Made by a program: the position numbers and the translations under genes | Notes under the pieces: generated by a model | What the model was told of the DNA's origin: nothing | The model's input: the letters and a program-made list of their open reading frames with translations, nothing else | The model's database searches: none | Source: Bacteroidota bacterium | GTDB lineage: Bacteria; Bacteroidota; Bacteroidia; B-17B0; Aurantibacillaceae | Assembly: GCA_013297775.1 (NCBI GenBank) | Contig: JAAFIL010000007.1 | Span: 29,279-93,278, forward strand | Direction: 5' to 3' | Length of the DNA: 64,000 bases | In this document: piece after piece, positions 10,028 through 18,888 of the stretch | Layout: each line of letters begins with the position of its first letter | Position numbering within the stretch: the stretch's first letter is position 1

Positions 10028-10939
10028 TTATAATTTCTCTGCTACTCTTAATTTGGCACTTCTGGCGCGTGTGTTTGTTTTGATTTCGGCCTCGGTAGGT
10101 AAAATTGGTTTAGAACTTAAATTCTTAAACACTTTTTTGGTGCTGCCAAAAATCACATCCTTTTCTTCTTTACCTTCTGTGTTGCCTGTTTTCATTAGGT
10201 TTTTCACCAAACGATCTTCTAAACTGTGGTAAGAAATAATGACTAAGCGCGCCCCTGGTTTTAATACTTCTAAACATTGGGTTAAGCATTCTTTTAGGGC
10301 TTGCACTTCTTGATTTACTTCTATTCGCAGGGCTTGAAATACTTTAGCCAAGTATTTGTGATCGTCAAACTTAGGGGTGCAAGGTTTTATTAACTGCTTA
10401 AAGGCTTCGGTGGTGTCAAACGCTTGTGTGGTTCGTGCGCTACAAATTGTTTGCGCCAAACGTTTTGCGTTTTCCACTTCTCCGTACTCTTGAAAAATAG
10501 TTTGCAACTGTGCCTCAGTGTATGTTTCGATAATTTTAGCGGCGGTTAATTGGCTTTGCTGATTCATGCGCATGTCTAACTGCCCATCGAAACGAATGGA
10601 GAACCCACGCGAGCCTTCATCGAACTGATGAGAAGATACCCCCAAATCGCCAAGAATGCCATCTACGTGTGTAAGCCCTTGCAAACGCAAGTAATTTTTC
10701 AGATAGCGAAAATTTTGAGGAATGAGTGTAAAACGCATGTCCTTCAACGCATTCGCTTGGGCATCGGCATCTTGATCAAAAGCAATTAATTTCGACTGTG
10801 CATCGAGTTTATCAAGTATAGCTTTTGAATGACCGCCACCTCCAAAGGTTAAATCAACATAAACGCCACTTGGTTGAATGTTGAGTTGATCCACACCAAC
10901 TTGCAAAAGAACGGGTATATGGTAAATGGCGTTATTCAT
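10028..10939 (-). CDS. rsmH: 16S rRNA (cytosine1402-N4)-methyltransferase
   Basis: Methylates C1402 in the decoding centre of 16S rRNA using S-adenosylmethionine. Typical motifs: YHIPVLLQVGVDQLNI at the N-terminus, the SAM loop DLTFGGGGHSKAIL, DGILGDLGVSSHQFD, RGFSIRFDGQLDMRM, and at the C-terminus VIISYHSLEDRLVKN. I chose the ATG at 10939; another ATG lies four codons upstream at 10951. With either start the gene overlaps the 3' end of mraZ, indicating translational coupling. It is the second gene of the dcw operon. Confidence 0.96.
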   Translation of the reverse strand: MNNAIYHIPVLLQVGVDQLNIQPSGVYVDLTFGGGGHSKAILDKLDAQSKLIAFDQDADAQANALKDMRFTLIPQNFRYLKNYLRLQGLTHVDGILGDLGVSSHQFDEGSRGFSIRFDGQLDMRMNQQSQLTAAKIIETYTEAQLQTIFQEYGEVENAKRLAQTICSARTTQAFDTTEAFKQLIKPCTPKFDDHKYLAKVFQALRIEVNQEVQALKECLTQCLEVLKPGARLVIISYHSLEDRLVKNLMKTGNTEGKEEKDVIFGSTKKVFKNLSSKPILPTEAEIKTNTRARSAKLRVAEKL

Positions 10940-11402
10940 CTCCAACACCATTAAAATCTAAATTGCCTAATACGTCTTCTGCCAATTTTTCGATATTGAT
11001 ATCTTGGTTTAAAAACTCGTCGTATAATTTTTTATCCCAAATTTCGATGACGTTATTGCTACCCAAGACCTTAATATCACTTTTCATATCTGCATACTCG
11101 CTTAGAGCTTTGGGGATAAGTAGGCGGCCTGTTGAGTCGGGTTCGCAGGCAGTTGCCCCACCGGTGAAACGCCTAACAAATACGTCGTTGGCCTTAATTA
11201 GGCGATTTAGTTTGCTTAATTTTTTATTGAGTTTATCCCACTCGTGGATAGGGTATAACACCAAACATTTTTGGTGTAGGTTGCGGTTCATCACAAAACC
11301 TTTTTCGAAGCCTTCATTTAACTGCTTTTTTAGGTCAATAGGAAACATGAAACGCCCTTTTGCGTCCACCTTGCAATCATATTCCCCAATCAAACTTGTC
11401 AT
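10932..11402 (-). CDS. mraZ: transcriptional regulator MraZ
   Basis: DNA-binding regulator of the dcw operon with two SpoVT/AbrB-like beta barrels. The N-terminal copy is GEYDCKVDAKGRFMFP (residues 6-21); the second copy contains RLLIPKALSEYA near residue 92, preceded by the conserved SxxR-like region ACEPDSTGRL. The 156-aa length is normal. It is the promoter-proximal gene of the cluster, and four phased 10-bp repeats of the expected operator type lie just upstream (11439-11480), suggesting autoregulation. Confidence 0.95.
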   Translation of the reverse strand: MTSLIGEYDCKVDAKGRFMFPIDLKKQLNEGFEKGFVMNRNLHQKCLVLYPIHEWDKLNKKLSKLNRLIKANDVFVRRFTGGATACEPDSTGRLLIPKALSEYADMKSDIKVLGSNNVIEIWDKKLYDEFLNQDINIEKLAEDVLGNLDFNGVGDE

Positions 11403-11438
11403 GCACTGATAATGAATGTTTTACAAAACTAATTAAAT

Positions 11439-11480
11439 TTTACCACTTTTTACCACTTAATACCATTTTTTACCACTTTG
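11439..11480 (-). promoter_or_regulatory. MraZ operator: four phased 10-bp direct repeats
   Basis: Read on the minus strand, four head-to-tail 10-bp units occur without gaps: AAAGTGGTAA, AAAATGGTAT, TAAGTGGTAA and AAAGTGGTAA. They lie about 40-80 bases upstream of the mraZ ATG. MraZ is known to bind arrays of short repeats at one per helical turn (TGGGN type in E. coli, AAAGTG-type in Mycoplasma), which this matches in sequence and phasing. Operator function is inferred. Confidence 0.8.
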
Positions 11481-11637
11481 TTGAAAAAAGCCAAGTTTTC
11501 AACAATTATTTTTGGGCTTTTTTGAGCCTTGGTTTTTTATTTTTTGATGAAAGACTGCCTGTTGATGCGCTTTTAAAACGTTGGCACTTCGGTAAAAAGC
11601 CTTTACAATGTAAATTGGATATTAACAAGTTAGATTG

Positions 11638-11645
11638 TACTTTTG
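11638..11645 (+). promoter_or_regulatory. -7 promoter element (TACTTTTG) of the acyltransferase gene
   Basis: Matches the Bacteroidota -7 consensus TAnnTTTG. A TTG at 11615-11617 could serve as the -33 element with a 20-base spacer. The element ends 14 bases before the ATG at 11660, implying a very short leader. Prediction only. Confidence 0.5.
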
Positions 11646-11659
11646 CCGCCTTTAGCTTT

Positions 11660-12481
11660 ATGACGGAAACAAAAAAATTTATTGATGTTGAAAAAGTGCT
11701 TCGCGAAAAAGCGAGTACCTTGTATAAAATTTTGCCTCGGTTTGCTATTAATTGGTTAAAGCGAAAATTGCATGAAGATGAAATTAACGAAGGCATGAAG
11801 TACCTTGGCAAATTTCATGGTTTAGCTCATAATGCTGAAATTTTAAAGTATTTGAATATAACGGTAAAGGTAAATTATGCTGAACGTTTACCAAGTACTG
11901 GAGGTGTTATAATAGCGAGCAACCATCCGTTAGGTGGATTGGATGGTATGTCGCTTATTAAAGCGGTGGGTGATATTAGGCCCGATGTGCGTTTTTTTGT
12001 AAATGATATTTTACGCAACCTCACCAATTTTGGAGATATTTTTGTTGGCGTTAATAAAGTTGGAACAACCGCCCGAGAGGCATTAACGCGGGTAGAAGCG
12101 GTTTACGCCTCGGACGAAGCGGTGTTGGTTTTTCCAGCGGGTTTAGTGTCGCGTAAACAACCCCAAGGCATAGAAGATTTAGAGTGGCAAAAAAGTTTTG
12201 TGAGCAAGGCTTTGAAGTATAAAAAACCGATAATTCCGGTATTTATTGAAGGACGTAATTCTTCTTTTTTTTATAATTTGGCCTTATGGCGCAAACGTTT
12301 GGGTATTAAGGGCAATATCGAAATGTTGTTTTTACCAGACGAGATGTTTAAGCAACGAAACAAAACGATTGTTATTCATATTGGAGAACCTTTATCTAAT
12401 GATTATTTTACCTCTGATAAAACGCATCAAGAATGGGCTTTAGAACTCAAGAGAAAAGTGTACGGCATGGCTCCTAAGTAA
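11660..12481 (+). CDS. lysophospholipid acyltransferase family protein (PlsC/hemolysin-like)
   Basis: Predicted membrane-associated acyltransferase of 273 aa acting on a lysophospholipid or related acceptor. The motif SNHPLGGLDG is the family's catalytic His/Asp block, in the variant found in Bacteroidota 'hemolysin/OlsA-like' acyltransferases. FPAGLVSRKQ and PIIPVFIEGRNS correspond to blocks II-IV of the fold. The frame is open upstream to 11360, but I chose ATG 11660 because the upstream codons overlap mraZ and its operators and lack family-like sequence, and because a TAnnTTTG box lies just before 11660. Exact acceptor unknown. Confidence 0.85.
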   Translation: MTETKKFIDVEKVLREKASTLYKILPRFAINWLKRKLHEDEINEGMKYLGKFHGLAHNAEILKYLNITVKVNYAERLPSTGGVIIASNHPLGGLDGMSLIKAVGDIRPDVRFFVNDILRNLTNFGDIFVGVNKVGTTAREALTRVEAVYASDEAVLVFPAGLVSRKQPQGIEDLEWQKSFVSKALKYKKPIIPVFIEGRNSSFFYNLALWRKRLGIKGNIEMLFLPDEMFKQRNKTIVIHIGEPLSNDYFTSDKTHQEWALELKRKVYGMAPK

Positions 12482-12493
12482 AATTAACTTCTA

Positions 12494-14572
12494 CTACTTA
12501 GATTTTTCAAATGCTTCTACGCCTTCGTCAAGCCATTGTATATAGGCCGGAATACTAGGGTCGTAACCTCTTAACGCGTTTAATGGTTTTTCGTTATGGT
12601 CGAGCAAGACGTATAAAGGCTGCGTACTTTGCGCGTAGCGGGTTTCTTCCATGTATTTGAATTTATCGCCAATGTCAGTAATTTCTCGTTCTTTACCATA
12701 CCATTGTACTTTCATATAATCTTTAGGGTCGAGTTCGCGTTTGTCATCTACATATAAAGAAACCAATACCACGTTTGCATTTAAACGCTTGATAACTTCG
12801 GTATCGGGCCACACGTAATCTTCTGTTTTTCGGCAATTGGCGCAGGCATGACCTGTAAAATCAACCATTAGTGGTTTACCTACTTTTTTAGCATAAGCCA
12901 AAGCGTGTTCGTAATCGTTTTTAAAGTGTACAATTCCACTTTTAGTTACCTCCATGTATTTTCCAAACTCGGGATCGGTAATAAGTGGTGTTGCTTTTTC
13001 GGTGGAGGCACTCGCTCCAAATCCGTGTGGCGATTCGGAATATTCTAAGGGTGGTAAAATGCCACTAAATAATTTGAGTGGGGCGCCCCATAAACCTGGA
13101 ATTAAGTAGAACGTTACAAAAAAAGCAGCGATGGCAAAATATAAACGGGTAACTGATATTTTCTTAACGTCGCTATCGTGTGCCGTTTTAAATGACCCAA
13201 TAAGGTATAAGCCTAATAAGCCAAAAATAACAATCCAAATACCAATAAATACTTCGCGGGTTAAAATACCTGCTTGCACTACCAAATCGGCATTAGAGGC
13301 AAACTTTAGAGCCAAAGCCAATTCAAGAAATCCTAAAGTTACTTTTACTGAATTTAGCCAGCCTCCCGATTTTGGCACGGCATTTAACCAACCCGGAAAA
13401 GCTGCAAATACACCAAAAGGTAACGATAGTGCCAAAGCAAAACCAAACATACCCCAAAAAGGCCCAGCAATATTGCCCGTAGCCGCCGCTTGAACCAATA
13501 ATGTGCCAATGATAGGACCCGTGCATGAGAACGATACTAAAGCTAATGTAAATGCCATAAAGAAAATACCAGATAAGCCGCCTTTATCGGCTTTAGAATC
13601 CATTTTATTGACAAAAGCACTGGGCAACACAATTTCGAAGGCTCCTAAAAACGAAGAAGCAAATACCAAGAGTAAAACAAAGAATGCTAAATTGAACCAC
13701 ACGCTGGTTGATAAGGTATGCAATGCGCCAGCCCCAAAAATGAGTGTTACACCCAATCCGAGTCCAACATACAAAACAATTATGAACAGTGCGTAAATTA
13801 GTGCATTTCGTAAACCCTGCGATTTGTTTTTGCTTTGTTTAGTGAAAAATGCCACGTTCATTGGTATCATTGGAAAAACGCAAGGGGTTAATAAAGCTGC
13901 AAAGCCACCAATTAATCCGGCAATAAAAATAGCCCACCACGACATGGTCTCGACGGGGGCATCACCTTTTATGCAGTTTGTTTTGGGATTTGATTCGATT
14001 GGTTGCGAGGCATTTGTGGTGGAGGTATCTGCGGTGGTACCAGCAACCAATGCGGTTGAGTCGGCGAAACTAGAATCTTGAGGTTGAACTGCAATCGAAG
14101 TTGTTTGTGCGCATGTTGCTTTCGCTTTTAAATCAAAACTAAAATCGTCGGCGGGTGGAAAAATACATTTGGAATCGGTACAAGCTTGGTATTCGTATTT
14201 CCCTAAAATTTTTATAGATTTATCGGTTTTAAGTTTAATACGTTGTGTGAAAGTGGCTTCCTTTGTGTAAAACTCCACTTTCATTTCAAACATTTCATCT
14301 TGTTCAACAATGGGTTTACTCTGCTTCATTTTGCCAAGCAATTCGTAATCGGGGCTTTTTTTGAATTTGAAAGTAGTTGCATTAGGTCCTTCGGTAGGAT
14401 TGGCTCTGTTTAGAGAATATAAATGCCAGGTATCGTCAATCTTTGCTTTGAAAATTAAATCGTATTCGCAATCGCTAATAGATTTACTGCTTAACTCCCA
14501 TTTAACGGGGCTTTCTTGCGCTCGACCCATTAAACTTAAAACTCCTAAAAAAATGGCAATTATTTTTTTCAT
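12494..14572 (-). CDS. dsbD: thiol:disulfide interchange protein DsbD
   Basis: Transfers electrons from cytoplasmic thioredoxin across the membrane to the periplasm. The 692 aa show all three modules: an N-terminal signal followed by a DsbD-alpha-type immunoglobulin-like domain (about 20-155) with the pair ACTDSKCIFPP; a polytopic core (about 210-500) beginning with LLTPCVFPMIPMNV and containing SFSCTGPIIG; and a C-terminal thioredoxin-like domain with the active site HACANCRKTE near residue 585. It converges with the acyltransferase gene, with only 12 bases between stops. A separate alpha-like protein is encoded just upstream. Confidence 0.94.
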   Translation of the reverse strand: MKKIIAIFLGVLSLMGRAQESPVKWELSSKSISDCEYDLIFKAKIDDTWHLYSLNRANPTEGPNATTFKFKKSPDYELLGKMKQSKPIVEQDEMFEMKVEFYTKEATFTQRIKLKTDKSIKILGKYEYQACTDSKCIFPPADDFSFDLKAKATCAQTTSIAVQPQDSSFADSTALVAGTTADTSTTNASQPIESNPKTNCIKGDAPVETMSWWAIFIAGLIGGFAALLTPCVFPMIPMNVAFFTKQSKNKSQGLRNALIYALFIIVLYVGLGLGVTLIFGAGALHTLSTSVWFNLAFFVLLLVFASSFLGAFEIVLPSAFVNKMDSKADKGGLSGIFFMAFTLALVSFSCTGPIIGTLLVQAAATGNIAGPFWGMFGFALALSLPFGVFAAFPGWLNAVPKSGGWLNSVKVTLGFLELALALKFASNADLVVQAGILTREVFIGIWIVIFGLLGLYLIGSFKTAHDSDVKKISVTRLYFAIAAFFVTFYLIPGLWGAPLKLFSGILPPLEYSESPHGFGASASTEKATPLITDPEFGKYMEVTKSGIVHFKNDYEHALAYAKKVGKPLMVDFTGHACANCRKTEDYVWPDTEVIKRLNANVVLVSLYVDDKRELDPKDYMKVQWYGKEREITDIGDKFKYMEETRYAQSTQPLYVLLDHNEKPLNALRGYDPSIPAYIQWLDEGVEAFEKSK

Positions 14573-14619
14573 AGCTACTATTAAAACGATTTAAAACAAT
14601 AAAAATACAATTTTTTGTC

Positions 14620-15072
14620 TTATTTTATTTGAATGGTTAGACTTTCTGTTTTGGGTGGTAGGCACATTATATCGTTGCACGACATGAATTCGACTTTACA
14701 ATTGAGAAGAAATGCGGTATTACCATTTCGTTTAATTTTTTGGCGGAACTCGGCTTTATCGGTAAACACAAAAATTTTGGCATCAAATGCTTTTACGAAC
14801 TCTTCATGTGCATTGGTTTCGGCGGTTCTGCCAACAAGCGTGTAAGCCTTATTGGGTTCAAACTTAAACGAAGTAGGAATTGGCCCTGCTTCGGTGGCTC
14901 GTTGCGAGTATGTATGCCAGTTTTTTTCGATTGTAGCCGTTAGCACTAGCTCGCCCTCGTTAGCTGACGTGGCTAAATAAGCGGCAGCCCACTTAACTGG
15001 ATTTTGAATTTGCGCCCAACTTGTGAGGCTTGTTACTATAAAGGCAATTAAAACAAATACTTTCTTTTTCAT
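14620..15072 (-). CDS. secreted DsbD-alpha-like (DsbC/D N-terminal type) protein
   Basis: A 150-aa exported protein with a clear signal peptide (MKKKVFVLIAFIVTSLTSWA). The mature part aligns with the first domain of the DsbD encoded next to it: both have PVKW near the start, W-H-(T/L)-Y-S, PTSFKF or ATTFKF, and a terminal cysteine pair (SCNDIMCLPP here, ACTDSKCIFPP in DsbD). It may be a periplasmic electron acceptor fed by the DsbD core, or a relay to a specific client; this is inference. I chose ATG 15072 over the longer frame because the signal peptide starts there. It lies 47 bases upstream of dsbD. Confidence 0.8.
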   Translation of the reverse strand: MKKKVFVLIAFIVTSLTSWAQIQNPVKWAAAYLATSANEGELVLTATIEKNWHTYSQRATEAGPIPTSFKFEPNKAYTLVGRTAETNAHEEFVKAFDAKIFVFTDKAEFRQKIKRNGNTAFLLNCKVEFMSCNDIMCLPPKTESLTIQIK

Positions 15073-15172
15073 ATACTTTAAATTTAAAGTTTTAAATATC
15101 TTGAATTTAAACTCAATTTTTGAGTTGAGTAACAAAAATTAACGCCAGTTCTACATCTTTTAGCAAATAGCG

Positions 15173-16333
15173 TTATGTTTGATTGTGATTTATGTGTTTA
15201 GTAATTTCTTCACAAATAAACTCGGCAGCTTTACCGTTACCATAAAAAGAAGGATACTTTAAATCGGTTTTAGTACTTAATTGTTCAAATGCCGATTTGA
15301 TGATGGTTTCGTTTGCGTCTGCCAACATTGCCGAGCCACACTCCACCAATTCTATCCACTCTGTTTCGGGTCTTAAAATAACACAAGGCTTTTCAAAGTA
15401 AAAAGCTTCCTTCTGAACGCCACCACTATCGGTCATTACCATTCGGCAATGTTTTTCGAGTGCTATCATTTCTAAAAAACTAGCGGGGGGCATTAACTTA
15501 AAACGTAAATTACATTTTACGGCCTCGTAGATGTCTTTACTGAGGTTATTGGCTAATAGTTTAACGGTACGCGGATGAAGTGGTAAAGCAATGTCTAAAT
15601 TAGCTGAATAACTTAGGTCGTTTAACGATTTAAAAAGCGCATTTAATCGAACTGGCTCATCGGTATTATTATTTCGATGAATGGTTGCTAAAATATAATT
15701 ATTATTTGTGAGTTGATACCTCGCTAAAATATCGGTTTTTTTATCGGCTATGGCACTAAAGTAAAGACTGTTATCATACATAATATCGCCGCAATGGTAA
15801 ATCTTAGGATTATTGGCGGAGTGAGGGGCTTGGGTATCTGGTTTAAAGCCTTCGTTCAATAGGTTTTGAAACCCCGTAGCTGTGGGTGAAAATAATAAGG
15901 TGCTAACATGGTCGCACATTATTCGATTAATTTCTTCGGGCATTACTTTATTAAACGAGCGCAGCCCTGCTTCAATGTGTATTACGGGAACATGAATTTT
16001 GGAAGCGGCAATGGCTCCTGCTAAAGTCGAATTGGTATCGCCATAAAGTATAATAGCATCAGCTTTTTCGTTCAATAAAATGGTTTCGATGCCGCTTATC
16101 ATAGCTGCCGTTTGCGAACCGTGAGAGCCACTACCAACATTTAAATTATAAACTGGGGAGGGTATTCCTAATTCGTCAAAAAAAACCTGACTCATGTTTT
16201 CGTCGTAATGTTGTCCAGTATGTACAATTATTTCGGTGAGTTGGCTCGAATAAAGCCGTTGAATAGCTCGACTAATAGCCGCGGCTTTGATAATTTGTGG
16301 TCGGGCACCAATAATAGTAACCAGTTTTAACAT
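15173..16333 (-). CDS. wecB: UDP-N-acetylglucosamine 2-epimerase (non-hydrolysing)
   Basis: Interconverts UDP-GlcNAc and UDP-ManNAc for surface polysaccharide synthesis. The 386-aa protein starts with the conserved VTIIGARPQIIKAA and HTGQHYDENMSQVFF, followed by GDTNSTLAGAIAA, HIEAGLRSFN, MPEEINRIMCDH, TIHRNNNTD and TDSGGVQKEA, all hallmarks of the WecB family with its GT-B fold. No other polysaccharide genes are adjacent; radC lies upstream on the same strand. Confidence 0.95.
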   Translation of the reverse strand: MLKLVTIIGARPQIIKAAAISRAIQRLYSSQLTEIIVHTGQHYDENMSQVFFDELGIPSPVYNLNVGSGSHGSQTAAMISGIETILLNEKADAIILYGDTNSTLAGAIAASKIHVPVIHIEAGLRSFNKVMPEEINRIMCDHVSTLLFSPTATGFQNLLNEGFKPDTQAPHSANNPKIYHCGDIMYDNSLYFSAIADKKTDILARYQLTNNNYILATIHRNNNTDEPVRLNALFKSLNDLSYSANLDIALPLHPRTVKLLANNLSKDIYEAVKCNLRFKLMPPASFLEMIALEKHCRMVMTDSGGVQKEAFYFEKPCVILRPETEWIELVECGSAMLADANETIIKSAFEQLSTKTDLKYPSFYGNGKAAEFICEEITKHINHNQT

Positions 16334-16372
16334 ACAGTATTTATTTAGCGCAAATTTAAGATTAGTAATGGA

Positions 16373-17050
16373 TTATAACCACGACTGGTCGGCAAAACTA
16401 AAGTAATCGCCGTCGCCTATAATTAGGTGGTCGAGAAGGCGAATGTGAAATAGGCTGGCGGCTCTATTTATGGAACTGGTAATGTTTTTATCTTCTTGGC
16501 TGGCTTCGAGGCTTCCGCTGGGGTGATTATGAGCAAGCATGATGCCCACGGCGTTGTACTCGAGGGCAAGTTTTATTACAATACGAGAATCTATTACGGT
16601 GCCAGTAAGGCCACCTCGGCTGAGGTTTTGTAATTTAATAACTCGGTTGGCTCGGTTTAAAAACAACACCCAAAATTCTTCGTGGGGTAAATCGGTGAGT
16701 TTTGCCCGAAACAACTCAAAGGCTTGTTTACTAGACCTAATTTGCTCGACGGGTAGTGGTGTAGTATTGATGTGCCTGCGACCTAACTCGAAAGCAGCAC
16801 TAATATTAATGGCTTTAACTACACCAATGCCTTTGTATTTTTTAAGGTCATTTATGCTTAACTTAGCTAACTTATTAATATCTCCGTGATTTTCGGATAG
16901 TATGCGTTGTGCCAATTGTAATGAACTTTCATTTCGGCTACCAGAGCCTAATAAAATAGCCAGTAACTCTGTATTGCTGAGGTTAGTTTTGCCAATATTA
17001 ACTAGTTTTTCGCGTGGACGATCATCCAAAGAGAGAGTCTTAATGGTCAT
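16373..17050 (-). CDS. radC: RadC/JAB-domain protein
   Basis: A 225-aa RadC-family protein: N-terminal helix-hairpin-helix region (GIGVVKAINISAAFELGRR) and a JAB1/MPN-like metal-binding domain with HNHPSGSLEASQED near the C-terminus, giving the H-x-H-x7-S-x2-D zinc signature. The family was named for a DNA-repair phenotype that was later withdrawn; its function remains unsettled. I chose ATG 17050 since the longer frame to 17143 runs past the divergent MFS start with no family-like sequence. Confidence 0.93.
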   Translation of the reverse strand: MTIKTLSLDDRPREKLVNIGKTNLSNTELLAILLGSGSRNESSLQLAQRILSENHGDINKLAKLSINDLKKYKGIGVVKAINISAAFELGRRHINTTPLPVEQIRSSKQAFELFRAKLTDLPHEEFWVLFLNRANRVIKLQNLSRGGLTGTVIDSRIVIKLALEYNAVGIMLAHNHPSGSLEASQEDKNITSSINRAASLFHIRLLDHLIIGDGDYFSFADQSWL

Positions 17051-17119
17051 AGTGTTTTGGTTTAATCTTAAAGGTACAAAACTTTTTTTGGTTTTTAATT
17101 TTTTCTTTTCAACATTCCT

Positions 17120-18388
17120 ATGAAATCCATCCCTTCTCTCCAAATTCTAAATATCTCTGCCTTTCGATCGTTTATTTTGGCGAGGTTTCTACTAACGTTT
17201 GCTATTCAAATGCAATTTGCCACTATTTATTTACAGGTATATTACGAATATACAACCAACGAACTTTATACAGGCTTTATAGGTTTAGCAGAGGCTCTTC
17301 CTTTTATCATTACTTCATTTTTTAGTGGGCATGTGTCCGATACTAAAGATAGACGATTTATTATTTTGACCTGTGTTGCCTTACTTTTTTTAGGTGCCTT
17401 GTTTTTGCTATTGAATAGTTTATCGGAAATTACCCTTTTAAAAAAATTTGGATTAATTGCTTTGTTTGGAAGCGTTGTCGTCTTTGGTTTGGTAAGAGCT
17501 TTCTTAAGTGCCAGCACCCATCCCTTTATGAGCCAACTTGTGCCACGAAATTTATATACACATTCTACAACTTGGAACAGTATTGCCTGGCATATTGCTG
17601 CCATCTTAGGCCCTGTTGCTGCGGGTTTAATTTATGGGTATAATAATGGCAAACATGCCGATTGGTGCCATGGTATAAATTGTATGGTGTTTATAGGGGC
17701 AATTTTTTTTATTTATAAAATACCAAAACAAGCTAAAGCGAATGCACGTGTTGAAGAATCTATCTGGCAAAGTACAAGAGTAGGCTTACGATTTGTATTT
17801 TCAAATAAATTAGTACTTAGTGCGCTATCTCTCGATTTATTTGCCGTATTATTTGGTGGAGTTGTAGCAATTATTCCCGCTTTTACAGATAAAATTTTGC
17901 ATTTAGGCCCAGAGGCTTATGGCTTACTTCGCACAGCACCCGCTATTGGTGCAGTTATAATGGCTGGATTTATGTTTATCTATCCGCCGCAGAAAAAAGC
18001 AGGATTAGCCTTATTGGTATCGGTGAGTTGCTTTGGGTTGTTTACTATTTTGTTTGCGCTAAGTCAACAATACTGGGTAGCCTTTGCATGTTTGCTATTA
18101 ACAGGCGCATTCGATAATGTAAGTGTAGTTATTAGGCATAGCATTATGCAACTAGCAACCCCCGACTCGATGCGAGGAAGAGTGAGTGCAGTAAACGGTA
18201 TTTTTATTGGGTCGAGCAACGAAATTGGTGCTTTTGAAAGTGGCTTTGCGGCTCGTGCCCTAGGGCTTATCCCATCTATCATTTTTGGAGGTTGCATGAC
18301 ACTTGGTGTTGTAACGGCGATTCAATGGTTAAATCCGAAACTTAGTAGATTAAATTTACTTGATTTAGAAGAAAATAAAAAAGCATAA
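17120..18388 (+). CDS. MFS transporter (EntS/DUF894-like exporter type)
   Basis: A 422-aa membrane protein with about twelve hydrophobic segments. The loop after the second segment, GHVSDTKDRRFII, is the major-facilitator signature (G-x-x-x-D-x-x-x-R-R), and MRGRVSAVNGIFIGSSNEIG near residue 355 is typical of the EntS-like exporter subfamily. The substrate cannot be read from the sequence and no siderophore or resistance genes are next to it. It is transcribed divergently from radC and ends in a strong bidirectional terminator. Confidence 0.88.
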   Translation: MKSIPSLQILNISAFRSFILARFLLTFAIQMQFATIYLQVYYEYTTNELYTGFIGLAEALPFIITSFFSGHVSDTKDRRFIILTCVALLFLGALFLLLNSLSEITLLKKFGLIALFGSVVVFGLVRAFLSASTHPFMSQLVPRNLYTHSTTWNSIAWHIAAILGPVAAGLIYGYNNGKHADWCHGINCMVFIGAIFFIYKIPKQAKANARVEESIWQSTRVGLRFVFSNKLVLSALSLDLFAVLFGGVVAIIPAFTDKILHLGPEAYGLLRTAPAIGAVIMAGFMFIYPPQKKAGLALLVSVSCFGLFTILFALSQQYWVAFACLLLTGAFDNVSVVIRHSIMQLATPDSMRGRVSAVNGIFIGSSNEIGAFESGFAARALGLIPSIIFGGCMTLGVVTAIQWLNPKLSRLNLLDLEENKKA

Positions 18389-18389
18389 T

Positions 18390-18424
18390 AAAATAGCCCA
18401 TTCGTCAGTTGAATGGGCTATTTT
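18390..18424. terminator. bidirectional rho-independent terminator between MFS gene and gcvH
   Basis: A perfect 14-bp inverted repeat (18390-18403 with 18411-18424) encloses a 7-base loop. The stem core is GCCCATTC/GAATGGGC, flanked by AAAATA on one side and TATTTT on the other, so it can end the convergent transcripts from both genes. Confidence 0.9.
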
Positions 18425-18445
18425 AATGACACGATGTTACTCAAA

Positions 18446-18826
18446 TTAAACGCCTATTAGTGCTTTGTAAGCAGCATCAGATAGCAATTCTTCTAATTCT
18501 GCGGGATTAGTTATTTTAATTTTAATCATCCAACCCGAATTGTAAGGGTCGGTATTCACACTCGCAGGTGCGCTATCAATGTCTTTATTAACTTCTAAAA
18601 CTTCGCCAGTAACAGGCATAAATAAATCACTAACTGTTTTAACAGCTTCCACTGTACCAAAAACAGCCTCTTTGTCTATTACTTCGCCAACTGTGTTTAC
18701 ATCTACATAAACAATATCTCCTAACTCACGTTGTGCAAAATCAGTAATACCAATTGTGGCAATATCACCTTCTACCCTAACCCACTCGTGGTCTTTAGTG
18801 TACTTTAAATCCGCAGGAAAATTCAT
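18446..18826 (-). CDS. gcvH: glycine cleavage system H protein
   Basis: Lipoyl-carrying shuttle protein that moves the aminomethyl group between the P and T proteins. The 126 aa include [28 protein letters not shown], and the lipoylation segment [20 protein letters not shown], whose lysine is the attachment site. It follows sprA in the same direction, and its own TAnnTTTG box is seen at 18845-18852. The gcvH-sprA-ruvA-maeB order is conserved in many gliding Bacteroidota. Confidence 0.97.
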   Translation of the reverse strand: MNFPADLKYTKDHEWVRVEGDIATIGITDFAQRELGDIVYVDVNTVGEVIDKEAVFGTVEAVKTVSDLFMPVTGEVLEVNKDIDSAPASVNTDPYNSGWMIKIKITNPAELEELLSDAAYKALIGV

Positions 18827-18838
18827 ATTTTTTAATTT

Positions 18839-18856
18839 AGTTTACAAATGTAAACT
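18839..18856 (-). promoter_or_regulatory. gcvH promoter with overlapping perfect palindrome
   Basis: On the minus strand TACATTTG (18852-18845) fits the -7 consensus TAnnTTTG, 18 bases before the gcvH ATG. It sits inside a perfect inverted repeat AGTTTAC-AAAT-GTAAACT (18839-18856). The palindrome could be an operator for a dimeric repressor that blocks this internal promoter; no regulator can be named. Confidence 0.5.
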
Positions 18857-18888
18857 ATTTTACGAAGTAGTTTTTATCTGTTTAAATT

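Noticed and set aside
11439-11480. Short direct repeats as a CRISPR array
   Set aside because: Units are 10 bp with no spacers and sit in the mraZ promoter; MraZ boxes explain them.
11360-11659. 100-codon N-terminal extension of the acyltransferase
   Set aside because: It overlaps mraZ and its operator boxes and lacks family sequence; ATG 11660 follows a promoter box.
15110-15126. AACTCAA-TTT-TTGAGTT hairpin downstream of wecB
   Set aside because: A 7-bp AT-rich stem without a following T tract; too weak to call a terminator.
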